Origin: Methanobacterium sp.
Lineage (GTDB): Archaea > Methanobacteriota > Methanobacteria > Methanobacteriales > Methanobacteriaceae
Assembly: GCA_028700095.1 (NCBI GenBank)
Contig: JAQVTJ010000109.1
Coordinates: 1 to 5,531, forward strand
Length of the DNA: 5,531 bases
Direction of reading: 5' to 3'
A program made the translations under genes and the position numbers. The notes below the pieces were generated by a model. That model did no database searches, was not told the DNA's origin, and saw only the letters and a program-made list of their open reading frames with translations. Below are positions 1 through 5,531 of the stretch, piece by piece; position 1 is the first letter of the stretch, and each line of letters starts with the position of its first letter.

Positions 1-561
1 ATAGCAATGGATATGATGGCACAAGCAGAACATGATCCTAATGCTTCATGTGTGCTTGTAACAACATCTAAAACTATTGCAATGGAAGTTGACCAGAAAA
101 TAAAAGAACATATAAATGTTATGCAACGTGAAAAAATTATATCTGAATCACTTGGAAAATATGGTTTAATAGCAATTGCTAAATCAATGGATATTGCAAT
201 AGAATTTTCTAATAAATACGCTCCAGAACATCTTATAATAATGACTGTTGAACCTGAAGGAATATTAAAGAAAATCACCAATGCAGGTTCTATATTTTTA
301 GGAAATTTAACTCCAGTAGCTGCAGGTGATTATGGTTCAGGAACTAATCATGTGCTTCCAACATCAGAATGTGCAAAAATGTATTCAGGTTTATCAGCAG
401 AATACTTCCTAAAAAAACCCACAGTCCAGAAATTAACTGAAAAAGGAGTGTTAAATCTTAATAATATGGTAACAATATTAGCAGAATATGAAGGACTATA
501 TGCTCATGCTGAATCATTTAAAAAACGTGTAGATGATATTAAAGATAAAAAAATTATATAA
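1..561 (+). CDS. hisD: Histidinol dehydrogenase, C-terminal part (5' end outside window)
   Basis: HisD catalyses the last two steps of histidine synthesis in the cytoplasm, oxidising L-histidinol to L-histidine with two NAD+ and a Zn2+ ion. The frame is open from base 1, so the ATG at 7 is internal. About 186 residues are visible of a family length near 430. Recognisable blocks are AQAEHDP, YAPEHL, NAGSIFLG, TPVAAGDYGSGTNHVLPT and EGLYAHAES. All four zinc ligands known from the E. coli enzyme can be matched: Gln (codon 22-24), His (31-33), Asp of GDY (328-330) and His of AHA (505-507). The catalytic Glu-His pair of APEH lies at 226-231, and the His of TNH at 349-351. The tail is Lys-rich. Nothing visible suggests damage. 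The next gene is 280 bases away with its own promoter signals, so no operon link downstream is seen. Identity is very secure. Confidence 0.96.
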   Translation: MAMDMMAQAEHDPNASCVLVTTSKTIAMEVDQKIKEHINVMQREKIISESLGKYGLIAIAKSMDIAIEFSNKYAPEHLIIMTVEPEGILKKITNAGSIFLGNLTPVAAGDYGSGTNHVLPTSECAKMYSGLSAEYFLKKPTVQKLTEKGVLNLNNMVTILAEYEGLYAHAESFKKRVDDIKDKKII

Positions 562-566
562 AAAAA

Positions 567-572
567 CTTTTT
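567..572 (+). terminator. Weak oligo-T terminator candidate after hisD
   Basis: A CTTTTT run begins five bases after the hisD stop codon, with no hairpin before it. Archaeal termination commonly uses short U tracts without a stem. A five-T run in such AT-rich DNA is weak evidence. Confidence 0.3.
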
Positions 573-710
573 ACCAAATTTAATATAATATATTTTCCTA
601 AATAAATATCCTTATATTATAATATTAAATGTTTACACACAAATATAATGGATGATTCCCAACTATTGGAAAATATAATAAAATTAAATGTATTATCATA
701 AAAAAAATAA

Positions 711-734
711 TAATTATAATTATAATTATAATAA
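711..734. repeat. Short tandem hexamer TAATTA (three perfect units plus TAATAA)
   Basis: Units at 711-716, 717-722 and 723-728 are identical TAATTA, followed by TAATAA at 729-734. Each unit is itself a palindrome. The repeat lies about 20-45 bases upstream of the likely aspS TATA box, so it could be a binding site or simply low-complexity DNA. Confidence 0.6.
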
Positions 735-754
735 TATATAATGTATATATTGAA

Positions 755-762
755 TTTATATA
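755..762 (+). promoter_or_regulatory. Putative TATA box of aspS
   Basis: TTTATATA matches the methanogen TATA-box consensus. Initiation about 25 bases downstream would give a leader of roughly 55-60 bases before the start at 842. The box is embedded in an inverted repeat, ATTTATA (754-760) and TATAAAT (766-772), with a five-base spacer. That could be an operator or chance in AT-rich sequence. No clear purine-rich BRE element is visible. Confidence 0.45.
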
Positions 763-828
763 CAATATAAATAAGCAAATTAATTTATAAGATTTTAAAA
801 GATAATATAATCTATTTTATAATTTTTA

Positions 829-835
829 GAGGTGA
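829..835 (+). promoter_or_regulatory. Ribosome binding site that fixes the aspS TTG start
   Basis: GAGGTGA is a close match to the complement of the archaeal 16S rRNA 3' end and lies six bases before the TTG at 842. It supports a non-ATG start. The next in-frame Met is residue 21, inside the N-terminal domain. Confidence 0.85.
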
Positions 836-841
836 ATAACA

Positions 842-2158
842 TTGATAGATTCATTAGAAAATATTAGAAGAACCCATTATTCCAAAGAAGTTAAACCCGA
901 AATGAAAGATCAGGAAATAGTTCTTATGGGATGGATCCATGAGATGAGAGATCTTGGAGGAATTATCTTTATACTTTTAAGAGATAGAGATGGTGTAACC
1001 CAAGTAACAGCACCTTCTAAGAAGCTGTCACCAAAATTATTTGAAGAATTAAAGAAACTTAAAAAAGAATCTGTAATATCTATTAAAGGTTTTGTTCAGG
1101 AATCAGGTAAAGCACCAGGTGGTGTTGAAATAATACCTTTAGAACTGAAACTTTTAAGCGAATCAAAACTACCATTACCTTTGGATACAACAGGAAATGT
1201 ACATGCAGAAATAGATACAAGACTAGATTCAAGATTCATAGATCTTAGAAAACATAATGTTAGTGCAATTTTTAAGATTAAAAGCAGAATACTTCATTCA
1301 ATAAGGAACTTCCTTGAAAGTGAAGATTACACTGAAATAAACACACCAAAACTTGTTGCATCCGCAACAGAAGGTGGTACTGAACTTTTTCCAATAACTT
1401 ATTTTGAAAGAGAAGCATTTTTAGGTCAAAGCCCACAGTTATATAAACAAATGATGATGGCATCTGGTTTTGATAAGGTATATGAAATTGCACCTATATT
1501 CAGGGCAGAGGAACATGATACATTACGCCATTTAAATGAAGTAATATCTATTGATGTTGAAACAGCATTTACAAATCATATAGATGCAATGGAAATACTT
1601 GAAAAAATGGTTGTAAATGCCATTACAGAAGTTAAAAATAACTGTCAACCTGCATTGGAAACATTAAAATTCGACCTTCAAATACCAGAAATACCATTTC
1701 CAAGAATTGAATATGATGAAATGGTTGAAATGGTAAATAATGCCGGAGTAACAATGAAACACGGGGAAGACATGTCAAGAGCTGCTGAAAAAGCAATAGG
1801 GGACATTATGGAGGGATATTATTTCATAACAGAATGGCCTACAGCAATAAAACCATTTTATGTAATGCCTACAGAGAATCCATTAAAAAGCTGTGCATTT
1901 GACTTAATGTATAAGGACCTAGAGATTTCCTCAGGAGCAATGAGGGTTCATAATCATGATATGCTTGTAAATAAACTAAATGAAAAGGGATTAAATCCAG
2001 ATTCATTTAGTAGATACCTTGCAGCATTTGAATATGGAATGCCACCACATGCAGGTTGGGGAGTGGGAGCCGAAAGATTTACAATGACAATGACCGGTCT
2101 TAAAAATATAAGAGAAACTGTTCTATTCCCTAGAGATAGAAGAAGATTAACACCATAA
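842..2158 (+). CDS. aspS: Aspartyl-tRNA synthetase, archaeal type, predicted non-discriminating (Asp/Asn)
   Basis: This cytoplasmic class IIb synthetase charges tRNA with aspartate using ATP. The protein has 438 residues, the usual archaeal length, and lacks the large insertion domain of bacterial AspRS. Residues 1 to about 105 form the OB-fold anticodon-binding domain, and the rest is the catalytic domain. Visible elements are motif 1 (about 156-171), the flipping loop ATEGGTE (175-181, Glu177), substrate motif SPQLYKQ (197-203), motif 2 with FRAEEH (220-225) and RHLNE (229-233), and motif 3 with GVGAERF (407-413, Arg412). The C terminus FPRDRRRLTP is diagnostic of the archaeal family. The start is TTG, supported by a strong ribosome binding site. 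His33 (in GWIHE) and Pro92 (in GKAPGG) replace the Trp26 and Lys85 known from the discriminating Thermococcus kodakarensis enzyme, predicting a relaxed enzyme that also makes Asp-tRNA(Asn). It appears to be transcribed alone. Confidence 0.97.
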   Translation: MIDSLENIRRTHYSKEVKPEMKDQEIVLMGWIHEMRDLGGIIFILLRDRDGVTQVTAPSKKLSPKLFEELKKLKKESVISIKGFVQESGKAPGGVEIIPLELKLLSESKLPLPLDTTGNVHAEIDTRLDSRFIDLRKHNVSAIFKIKSRILHSIRNFLESEDYTEINTPKLVASATEGGTELFPITYFEREAFLGQSPQLYKQMMMASGFDKVYEIAPIFRAEEHDTLRHLNEVISIDVETAFTNHIDAMEILEKMVVNAITEVKNNCQPALETLKFDLQIPEIPFPRIEYDEMVEMVNNAGVTMKHGEDMSRAAEKAIGDIMEGYYFITEWPTAIKPFYVMPTENPLKSCAFDLMYKDLEISSGAMRVHNHDMLVNKLNEKGLNPDSFSRYLAAFEYGMPPHAGWGVGAERFTMTMTGLKNIRETVLFPRDRRRLTP

Positions 2159-2184
2159 ATTTAATTATATACAAACATTAAAAT

Positions 2185-2220
2185 GGGGAATAATTTAAAT
2201 ATAATTCCCCTATTCTTTTA
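2185..2220 (+). terminator. Hairpin followed by T-rich stretch downstream of aspS
   Basis: GGGGAAT (2185-2191) pairs perfectly with ATTCCCC (2204-2210) across a 12-base loop, followed by the T-rich TATTCTTTTA (2211-2220). The four consecutive G:C pairs stand out in this AT-rich spacer. It looks like a terminator or a stabilising 3' stem of the aspS transcript. Archaeal terminators usually need only a U tract, so the stem may serve RNA stability. Confidence 0.6.
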
Positions 2221-2257
2221 AAAACATATAAAAAAAATTTAATTAAGAATATAGAAG

Positions 2258-2274
2258 TTATATATCTTTATATA
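2258..2274 (+). promoter_or_regulatory. Putative TATA region of the flavoprotein gene
   Basis: Two overlapping candidates occur: TTATATAT (2258-2265) and TTTATATA (2267-2274). The first would place initiation near 2287, giving a leader of about 20 bases. The second would give a very short leader. Sequence alone cannot choose between them. Confidence 0.4.
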
Positions 2275-2308
2275 TTTTTTTTATATTTAAGGTAGGAAAC
2301 TGATTTTT

Positions 2309-3559
2309 ATGAACAAAAATATTGAGTTATATGATCTTGCAGTGATTGGGGCAGGGCCTGCTGGAATGATGGCAGCTATAACAGCTACATCCCATGGATT
2401 AAACACAATTCTTATAGAAAGAAATTCATCACCCGGAAGAAAATTACTTTTAACAGGGAATGGAAGATGTAACATAACAAACAATGCATCTTTAAATGAA
2501 TTTATAGAAAAATTCGGACGAAGAGGTTCATTTTTAAGAACTGCATTTACAAAATTCTCAAACAAAGACTTAATAGAATTTTTTGAATCCAGGGGCTTAG
2601 AATTCAAAGAAAAAGAAAATGGAAGAGTATTTCCAGTTACAGATGATTCAAAATCAGTTTTAAAAATATTAGAAACTTCAATGAAGAAACTAGGGGTTAA
2701 AACTGTTTATAACACACGTTTAACTAAAATACAAAAAATTGAAAAAAAAAATATTTTCATTATAAAATTAGATTATAATACAGTATTAAAAGCTAAAAAG
2801 GTTGTACTTGCAACTGGAGGATTATCATATCAAGAAACAGGATCAAGTGGTGATGGTTTTAGAATTGCAGAAGAATTACAACATGGAATAACACCATTAA
2901 ATCCAGGTATTGTTCCACTTAAAACTAAAGAATCTTGGATAAAAAGCCTTCAAGGAATTAGACTTGACGAAGTTAAAATAACAATTAAAAATCCTAAGAT
3001 GATTTTAGATGGTGCAAGTCTTCTTTTCACACATTTTGGGGTTTCTGGCCCTTTAATATTGGATAATAGTTCTAAAATTATACCCTTACTTGAATATGGT
3101 AATGTGGATATGATTCTTGATTTAAAACCATCATCTACCAGGGAAGAGCTTCAAGAAATGATGGTTGCTGCATTTGAATCCCATGGAAAGGTTGATCTTA
3201 AAAATTATATGAAATTACTAATAACTAATAGGATGATACCAATTATTTTAAAACTTACTAATATTGATGGTAAAAAAAAGATGAATCAAATTAATAAAAA
3301 TGAAAGAAATTCCATTATTAATCTAATAAAATCATTTCCAATAACTATAAGAGGATATTTATCACTTGATAAGGCTGTTATTACTTGTGGTGGTATTTCC
3401 CGTGATTATATTAATCCCAATACAATGGAATCCAAAGTTGTAAATGGATTATATTTTGCAGGTGAAATTATTCAAGGATGTGCATCAAGTGGAGGATATA
3501 ATCTTCAACAAGCATTTTCAACCGGATATCTTGCTGGTTTACTTTCAAAATTAGATTAA
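2309..3559 (+). CDS. FAD-dependent NAD(P)-type oxidoreductase, HI0933/BaiN family
   Basis: The 416-residue protein is a soluble flavoprotein of the HI0933/BaiN (COG2081-like) family, whose general members have no settled physiological role. The N terminus has the dinucleotide-binding beta-alpha-beta fold with GAGPAG (14-19) and an acidic residue ending strand 2 (ILIER, 34-38). The family signature GRKLLLTGNGRCNITN follows at 43-58. LATGGLSY (167-174) and HFGVSGPLIL (242-251) are also typical. The C-terminal FAD-contacting block runs LYFAGE (381-386), SGGYNLQQAF (394-403) and STGYLAG (404-410). Length is normal for the family. The linker IIQGCASS (387-394) differs from the more usual acidic Asp-Gly style linker. 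The start is ATG; AGGTAGGA at 2290-2297 could be the ribosome binding site, though its spacing is long. An in-frame stop at 2288-2290 limits any extension. No neighbour indicates a substrate, and bile-acid chemistry should not be inferred from the name. Confidence 0.88.
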   Translation: MNKNIELYDLAVIGAGPAGMMAAITATSHGLNTILIERNSSPGRKLLLTGNGRCNITNNASLNEFIEKFGRRGSFLRTAFTKFSNKDLIEFFESRGLEFKEKENGRVFPVTDDSKSVLKILETSMKKLGVKTVYNTRLTKIQKIEKKNIFIIKLDYNTVLKAKKVVLATGGLSYQETGSSGDGFRIAEELQHGITPLNPGIVPLKTKESWIKSLQGIRLDEVKITIKNPKMILDGASLLFTHFGVSGPLILDNSSKIIPLLEYGNVDMILDLKPSSTREELQEMMVAAFESHGKVDLKNYMKLLITNRMIPIILKLTNIDGKKKMNQINKNERNSIINLIKSFPITIRGYLSLDKAVITCGGISRDYINPNTMESKVVNGLYFAGEIIQGCASSGGYNLQQAFSTGYLAGLLSKLD

Positions 3560-3581
3560 ATTATATACTTAGAATATATTA

Positions 3582-3626
3582 TAAAAAAAAATAATAATAA
3601 AAAAAAAAATTTTTATAGTTTTTTTT
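3582..3626. terminator. Bidirectional terminator between convergent genes
   Basis: The 65-base spacer has A8 at 3583-3590, A11 at 3599-3609, T5 at 3610-3614 and T8 at 3619-3626. Read on +, the T runs can end the flavoprotein transcript. Read on -, the A runs become T runs just after the transporter stop (3627-3625). This suits two converging archaeal transcription units. The T8 run overlaps the transporter stop codon. Confidence 0.6.
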
Positions 3627-4704
3627 ATCCCATAAATGGTTTACCTATGGTAAGTAATACAGCAAGGGTTACTATTATTCCAATTACAACCAAAGTTATT
3701 CCTGCTTTGAATATTTCCTTAATTTTTACATAGCCTGTTCCATATGCCATTGCAACTGTGGGATCTGCCATTGGGAACATGAATGATAAGGAACATGATA
3801 TTGCAACAGGTATTGCATAGATTCCAACTGGTTGTCCTTGGGCTGTAGCTAATGTCACTGCAAGTGGCACTAAAATTGCAGCTAAAGCAATATTGGACAT
3901 CACTTGGGTGAAAACTACTGCTATAACCATTAATAATAACATTATAGCCAATGTTGAAACATTATTTCCCATCATACCTATTAGATCATGTATAAGGTAT
4001 GCTGCTGCTCCTGTATTTAACAATGCAGCTCCAAGAGATAAAGCTCCACCAAAGAATATAATTAATCCCCAATCAACACCTTCTTGTGCATCTTTCCAAT
4101 CAATAACTCCAGAAATAAAGTATAATGCAGCCCCGATTAAAGCAACAGAATAGCTGTCTAAACCAGTTAGACCTGTTGTTACCCATAATCCTATTGTAAA
4201 AAATAATATAACTGCGGTGATTTTTTCTTGTTTTGTTATGGATCCCATAACATCCATAGCATTATTTAATGTTTCTTTCCCACCTACAATCCTATCTACT
4301 TCAGGTTTGAAAATCCAACTTAACAATTTCCATGTAACTACTAATAGGATAATTGCTAATGGGAATCCGAAAACCATCCAATTAACAAATGGTATATGTG
4401 TATATGCTGCAGCCATTAAATTGGGTGCTGTGCCTATTTCAGTACCAAAACCACCTGCAAGTGAACCATATGATGCACTTAATACCATTGCCTTTGCAAA
4501 GTTACTATTACCCTCTTCAGGCCCATTTATACCAAACAAGGGTATAATAGGTTTTATAATAGGCAGAAGCATTGCAAATGCCACAATATTTTCAATCCAA
4601 GCAGAAAGAAGTCCTGTACTAAACACAACTGCAAATATACTCATATCTGCTGTTGTTCCTACTTTGGATAACATCCAAATATGTGAAACGTTTTGCAAGA
4701 CCAC
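3625..4704 (-). CDS. Transporter C-terminal open frame (fragment of the DASS/SLC13 gene)
   Basis: This frame could be called as a separate 359-residue gene from the GTG at 4704, but that start lies inside displaced transporter sequence and its first ten or so codons read out of frame with the family. True homologous sequence starts near WMLSK (4677). About nine hydrophobic segments follow, including SIFAVVFSTGLLSAWIENIV, GTEIGTAPNLMAAA, WGLIIFFGGALSLGAALL, VFTQVMSNIALAAILVPLA and a last helix before GKPFMG. The two positions where family members usually have a Ser-Asn-Thr sodium/substrate motif read IENI and SNIA here, so ion coupling may differ. Alone it lacks the first helices and is unlikely to function as a normal carrier. 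Confidence 0.55.
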   Translation of the reverse strand: MVLQNVSHIWMLSKVGTTADMSIFAVVFSTGLLSAWIENIVAFAMLLPIIKPIIPLFGINGPEEGNSNFAKAMVLSASYGSLAGGFGTEIGTAPNLMAAAYTHIPFVNWMVFGFPLAIILLVVTWKLLSWIFKPEVDRIVGGKETLNNAMDVMGSITKQEKITAVILFFTIGLWVTTGLTGLDSYSVALIGAALYFISGVIDWKDAQEGVDWGLIIFFGGALSLGAALLNTGAAAYLIHDLIGMMGNNVSTLAIMLLLMVIAVVFTQVMSNIALAAILVPLAVTLATAQGQPVGIYAIPVAISCSLSFMFPMADPTVAMAYGTGYVKIKEIFKAGITLVVIGIIVTLAVLLTIGKPFMG

Positions 4705-4800
4705 TTTTACCTATAGCAACTGCTAAGATAAATCCACCTATCATTAAAAAGATAATAGGATTTGCAAATCCAATGACCGCATTTGTGAAACTTGTTACAC

Positions 4801-5043
<243 letters not shown>

Positions 5044-5132
5044 TCCTAAAGTCTTTAGATTAACATTCGTATTTAACCCTCATGTTTCTTTTATTTAGAT
5101 TGATATAACATGTAATAGTAAAATTATAATAT

Positions 5133-5140
5133 CATATAAG
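5133..5140 (-). promoter_or_regulatory. Putative TATA box of the transporter gene
   Basis: Read on -, this is CTTATATG, about 50 bases before the ATG at 5083, a normal archaeal distance. A second candidate, TTATATAAA on - (5208-5200), would give a leader near 95 bases. The palindrome at 5149-5166 lies just upstream of the first box, in reach of the transcription factor B site. Neither box is a perfect consensus. Confidence 0.35.
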
Positions 5141-5148
5141 CATATTTA

Positions 5149-5166
5149 ATAATGATTAATCATTAT
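5149..5166. promoter_or_regulatory. Perfect 18-bp palindrome, candidate operator
   Basis: ATAATGATTAATCATTAT is its own reverse complement. It includes two G:C pairs at symmetric positions, so it is less trivial than pure A/T palindromes nearby. It sits in the upstream region of the transporter, eight bases beyond the nearer TATA candidate, where an archaeal repressor or activator dimer could bind. No regulator gene is in view. Confidence 0.45.
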
Positions 5167-5244
5167 GGATATTATTTTTTTACAAAAAAAATATTGAAGT
5201 TTATATAAAAATTTTATTTAAAGCTATGAATTTATAATATTATC

Positions 5245-5366
5245 TAAAAAAAAATAATTTAGGAGTATTATAAAAAAAAATAGTTGGAAATATTTAAAAA
5301 AAATAGTATGTTATTAAGGGTTCTTATTATATGGATTTAATTAATATAAAAAAAAATAGTTTAGGA
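5245..5366 (-). repeat. Four related A-tract motifs, likely tandem terminators on the minus strand
   Basis: Copies begin at 5245, 5271, 5295 and 5347, with consensus T-A(8 or 9)-TAGTT then GGA. The first (5245-5264) and fourth (5347-5366) differ at only one of 20 positions. The second lacks two bases of the tail, and the third keeps only A8-TAGT. On the minus strand each reads as a T8-T9 run. The fourth overlaps the stop codon of the partial gene (TCC TAA then ACTA and T9), so it is probably that gene's terminator and the others may be copies or backups. Confidence 0.6.
5348..5356 (-). terminator. T9 terminator of the partial membrane-protein gene
   Basis: On the minus strand nine consecutive T residues begin four bases after the stop codon at 5363-5361. 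This is a typical archaeal intrinsic terminator. Further T8-T9 runs follow at 5303-5296, 5280-5272 and 5254-5246. Confidence 0.55.
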
Positions 5367-5531
5367 TTTATTTTCATATTTAATTTTCATATATTCTTCC
5401 AATGACCTTGAAACAAAGTAACATACAACAACTACCCCAACTAATATTGTGAAATAGAACAATGAATGTGCTATTTCTGTATTTCCAATATTTAAAGGTA
5501 TAAATATTAGATATACAGTTATGAATGCACT
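5361..5531 (-). CDS. Unidentified membrane protein, C-terminal 56 residues (5' end outside window)
   Basis: The minus-strand frame is open from the window edge to TAA at 5363-5361 and encodes 56 residues. It starts SAFITVYLIFIPLNIGN, which ends a probable membrane segment. A clear transmembrane helix follows (LFYFTILVGVVVVCYFV, about residues 24-40), then a short charged tail, SRSLEEYMKIKYENKS, probably cytoplasmic by the positive-inside tendency. Hydrophobic sequence, an in-frame stop directly followed by a T9 run, and codon use like that of the neighbours make it a real gene end. I do not recognise the family. A multi-helix transporter or an acyltransferase-like membrane protein would both fit, and nothing distinguishes them. 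It lies upstream of the transporter on the same strand but is separated from it by terminator-like tracts, so the two are probably not co-transcribed. Confidence 0.72.
   Translation of the reverse strand, partial: SAFITVYLIFIPLNIGNTEIAHSLFYFTILVGVVVVCYFVSRSLEEYMKIKYENKS

Larger units (their letters stand above)
562..841. other. Noncoding AT-rich gap between hisD and aspS
   Basis: No credible gene was found here. The gap holds the hisD 3' end, a 12-bp palindrome of A and T only (614-625), a TAATTA repeat (711-728), the aspS TATA-like box and the aspS leader. A 17-codon frame at 648-701 (starting MDDSQLLE) lacks a ribosome binding site and resembles nothing I know. Confidence 0.7.
5084..5360. 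other. Noncoding AT-rich gap between the transporter start and the next gene's end
   Basis: The stretch has no credible gene on either strand. Towards 5083 it holds the transporter promoter signals and the 18-bp palindrome. Towards 5360 it holds four A8-A9 motifs that become T tracts on the strand of the upstream partial gene. Confidence 0.7.

Noticed and set aside
7..561. A complete gene starting at the ATG at 7
   Set aside because: The frame is open upstream to base 1, and HisD proteins are more than twice as long; this is only the C-terminal part.
614..625. 12-bp palindrome ATATTATAATAT as an operator
   Set aside because: It is made of A and T only and is short, so it is expected by chance in such DNA.
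648..701. Small 17-codon gene between hisD and aspS
   Set aside because: It has no ribosome binding site, no recognisable product, and its length is expected by chance.
1278..1493. Minus-strand open frame inside aspS
   Set aside because: It is an antisense shadow of the conserved synthetase catalytic domain.
2287..2607. Minus-strand open frame over the flavoprotein start
   Set aside because: It is a shadow of the FAD-binding N terminus, with no independent signals.
3893..4726. Plus-strand open frames inside the transporter
   Set aside because: They are antisense readings of the hydrophobic coding sequence, without ribosome sites or family resemblance.

Overview
The window is very AT-rich. 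It carries archaeal-type genes, TATA-like boxes and oligo-T terminators instead of bacterial signals, and one strong GAGGTGA ribosome binding site with a TTG start. The archaeal AspRS architecture and the HisD / AspRS / flavoprotein / SLC13 gene content fit a methanogen of the Methanobacteriales. A Methanosphaera-like or Methanobrevibacter-like genome is my best guess, inferred from composition and protein style, not from any database search. I see no tRNA, rRNA, CRISPR array, insertion sequence or phage gene.

Layout: 1-561 (+) is the C-terminal part of histidinol dehydrogenase (hisD), cut by the window edge. 562-841 is a noncoding AT-rich gap with a hexamer repeat and the likely aspS promoter. 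842-2158 (+) is a complete archaeal aspartyl-tRNA synthetase (aspS), followed by a GC-topped hairpin. 2309-3559 (+) is a complete FAD-dependent oxidoreductase of the HI0933/BaiN family. 3560-3624 is a short convergent spacer with A and T runs. 3625-5083 (-) is a DASS/SLC13-type membrane transporter whose reading frame is broken. 5084-5360 is noncoding, with a perfect 18-bp palindrome and four related oligo-A/T motifs. 5361-5531 (-) is the C-terminal end of an unidentified membrane protein that runs off the window.

The most unusual item is an uninterrupted 89-base (TAA)n / (TTA)n tract at 4811-4899 inside the transporter gene. It sits exactly where a membrane helix near the N terminus should be encoded. 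The sequence before the tract and the sequence after about 4677 are in the same frame. The 130-odd bases between them are conserved-looking transporter sequence in a different frame, so there are two opposite frame changes that cancel. A third possible single-base change lies near the start codon. Because the unit is three bases, gain or loss of whole repeat units cannot repair the frame. The gene is therefore either a recent pseudogene, a region with assembly errors, or something stranger.

The intact genes are housekeeping (histidine synthesis, aspartyl-tRNA synthesis) or of unknown substrate (flavoprotein, transporter) and do not form an evident pathway. Each appears to be its own transcription unit. 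The AspRS carries His and Pro at the two anticodon-loop positions that mark non-discriminating enzymes, which predicts that this organism makes Asn-tRNA(Asn) by the Asp-tRNA(Asn) transamidation route.
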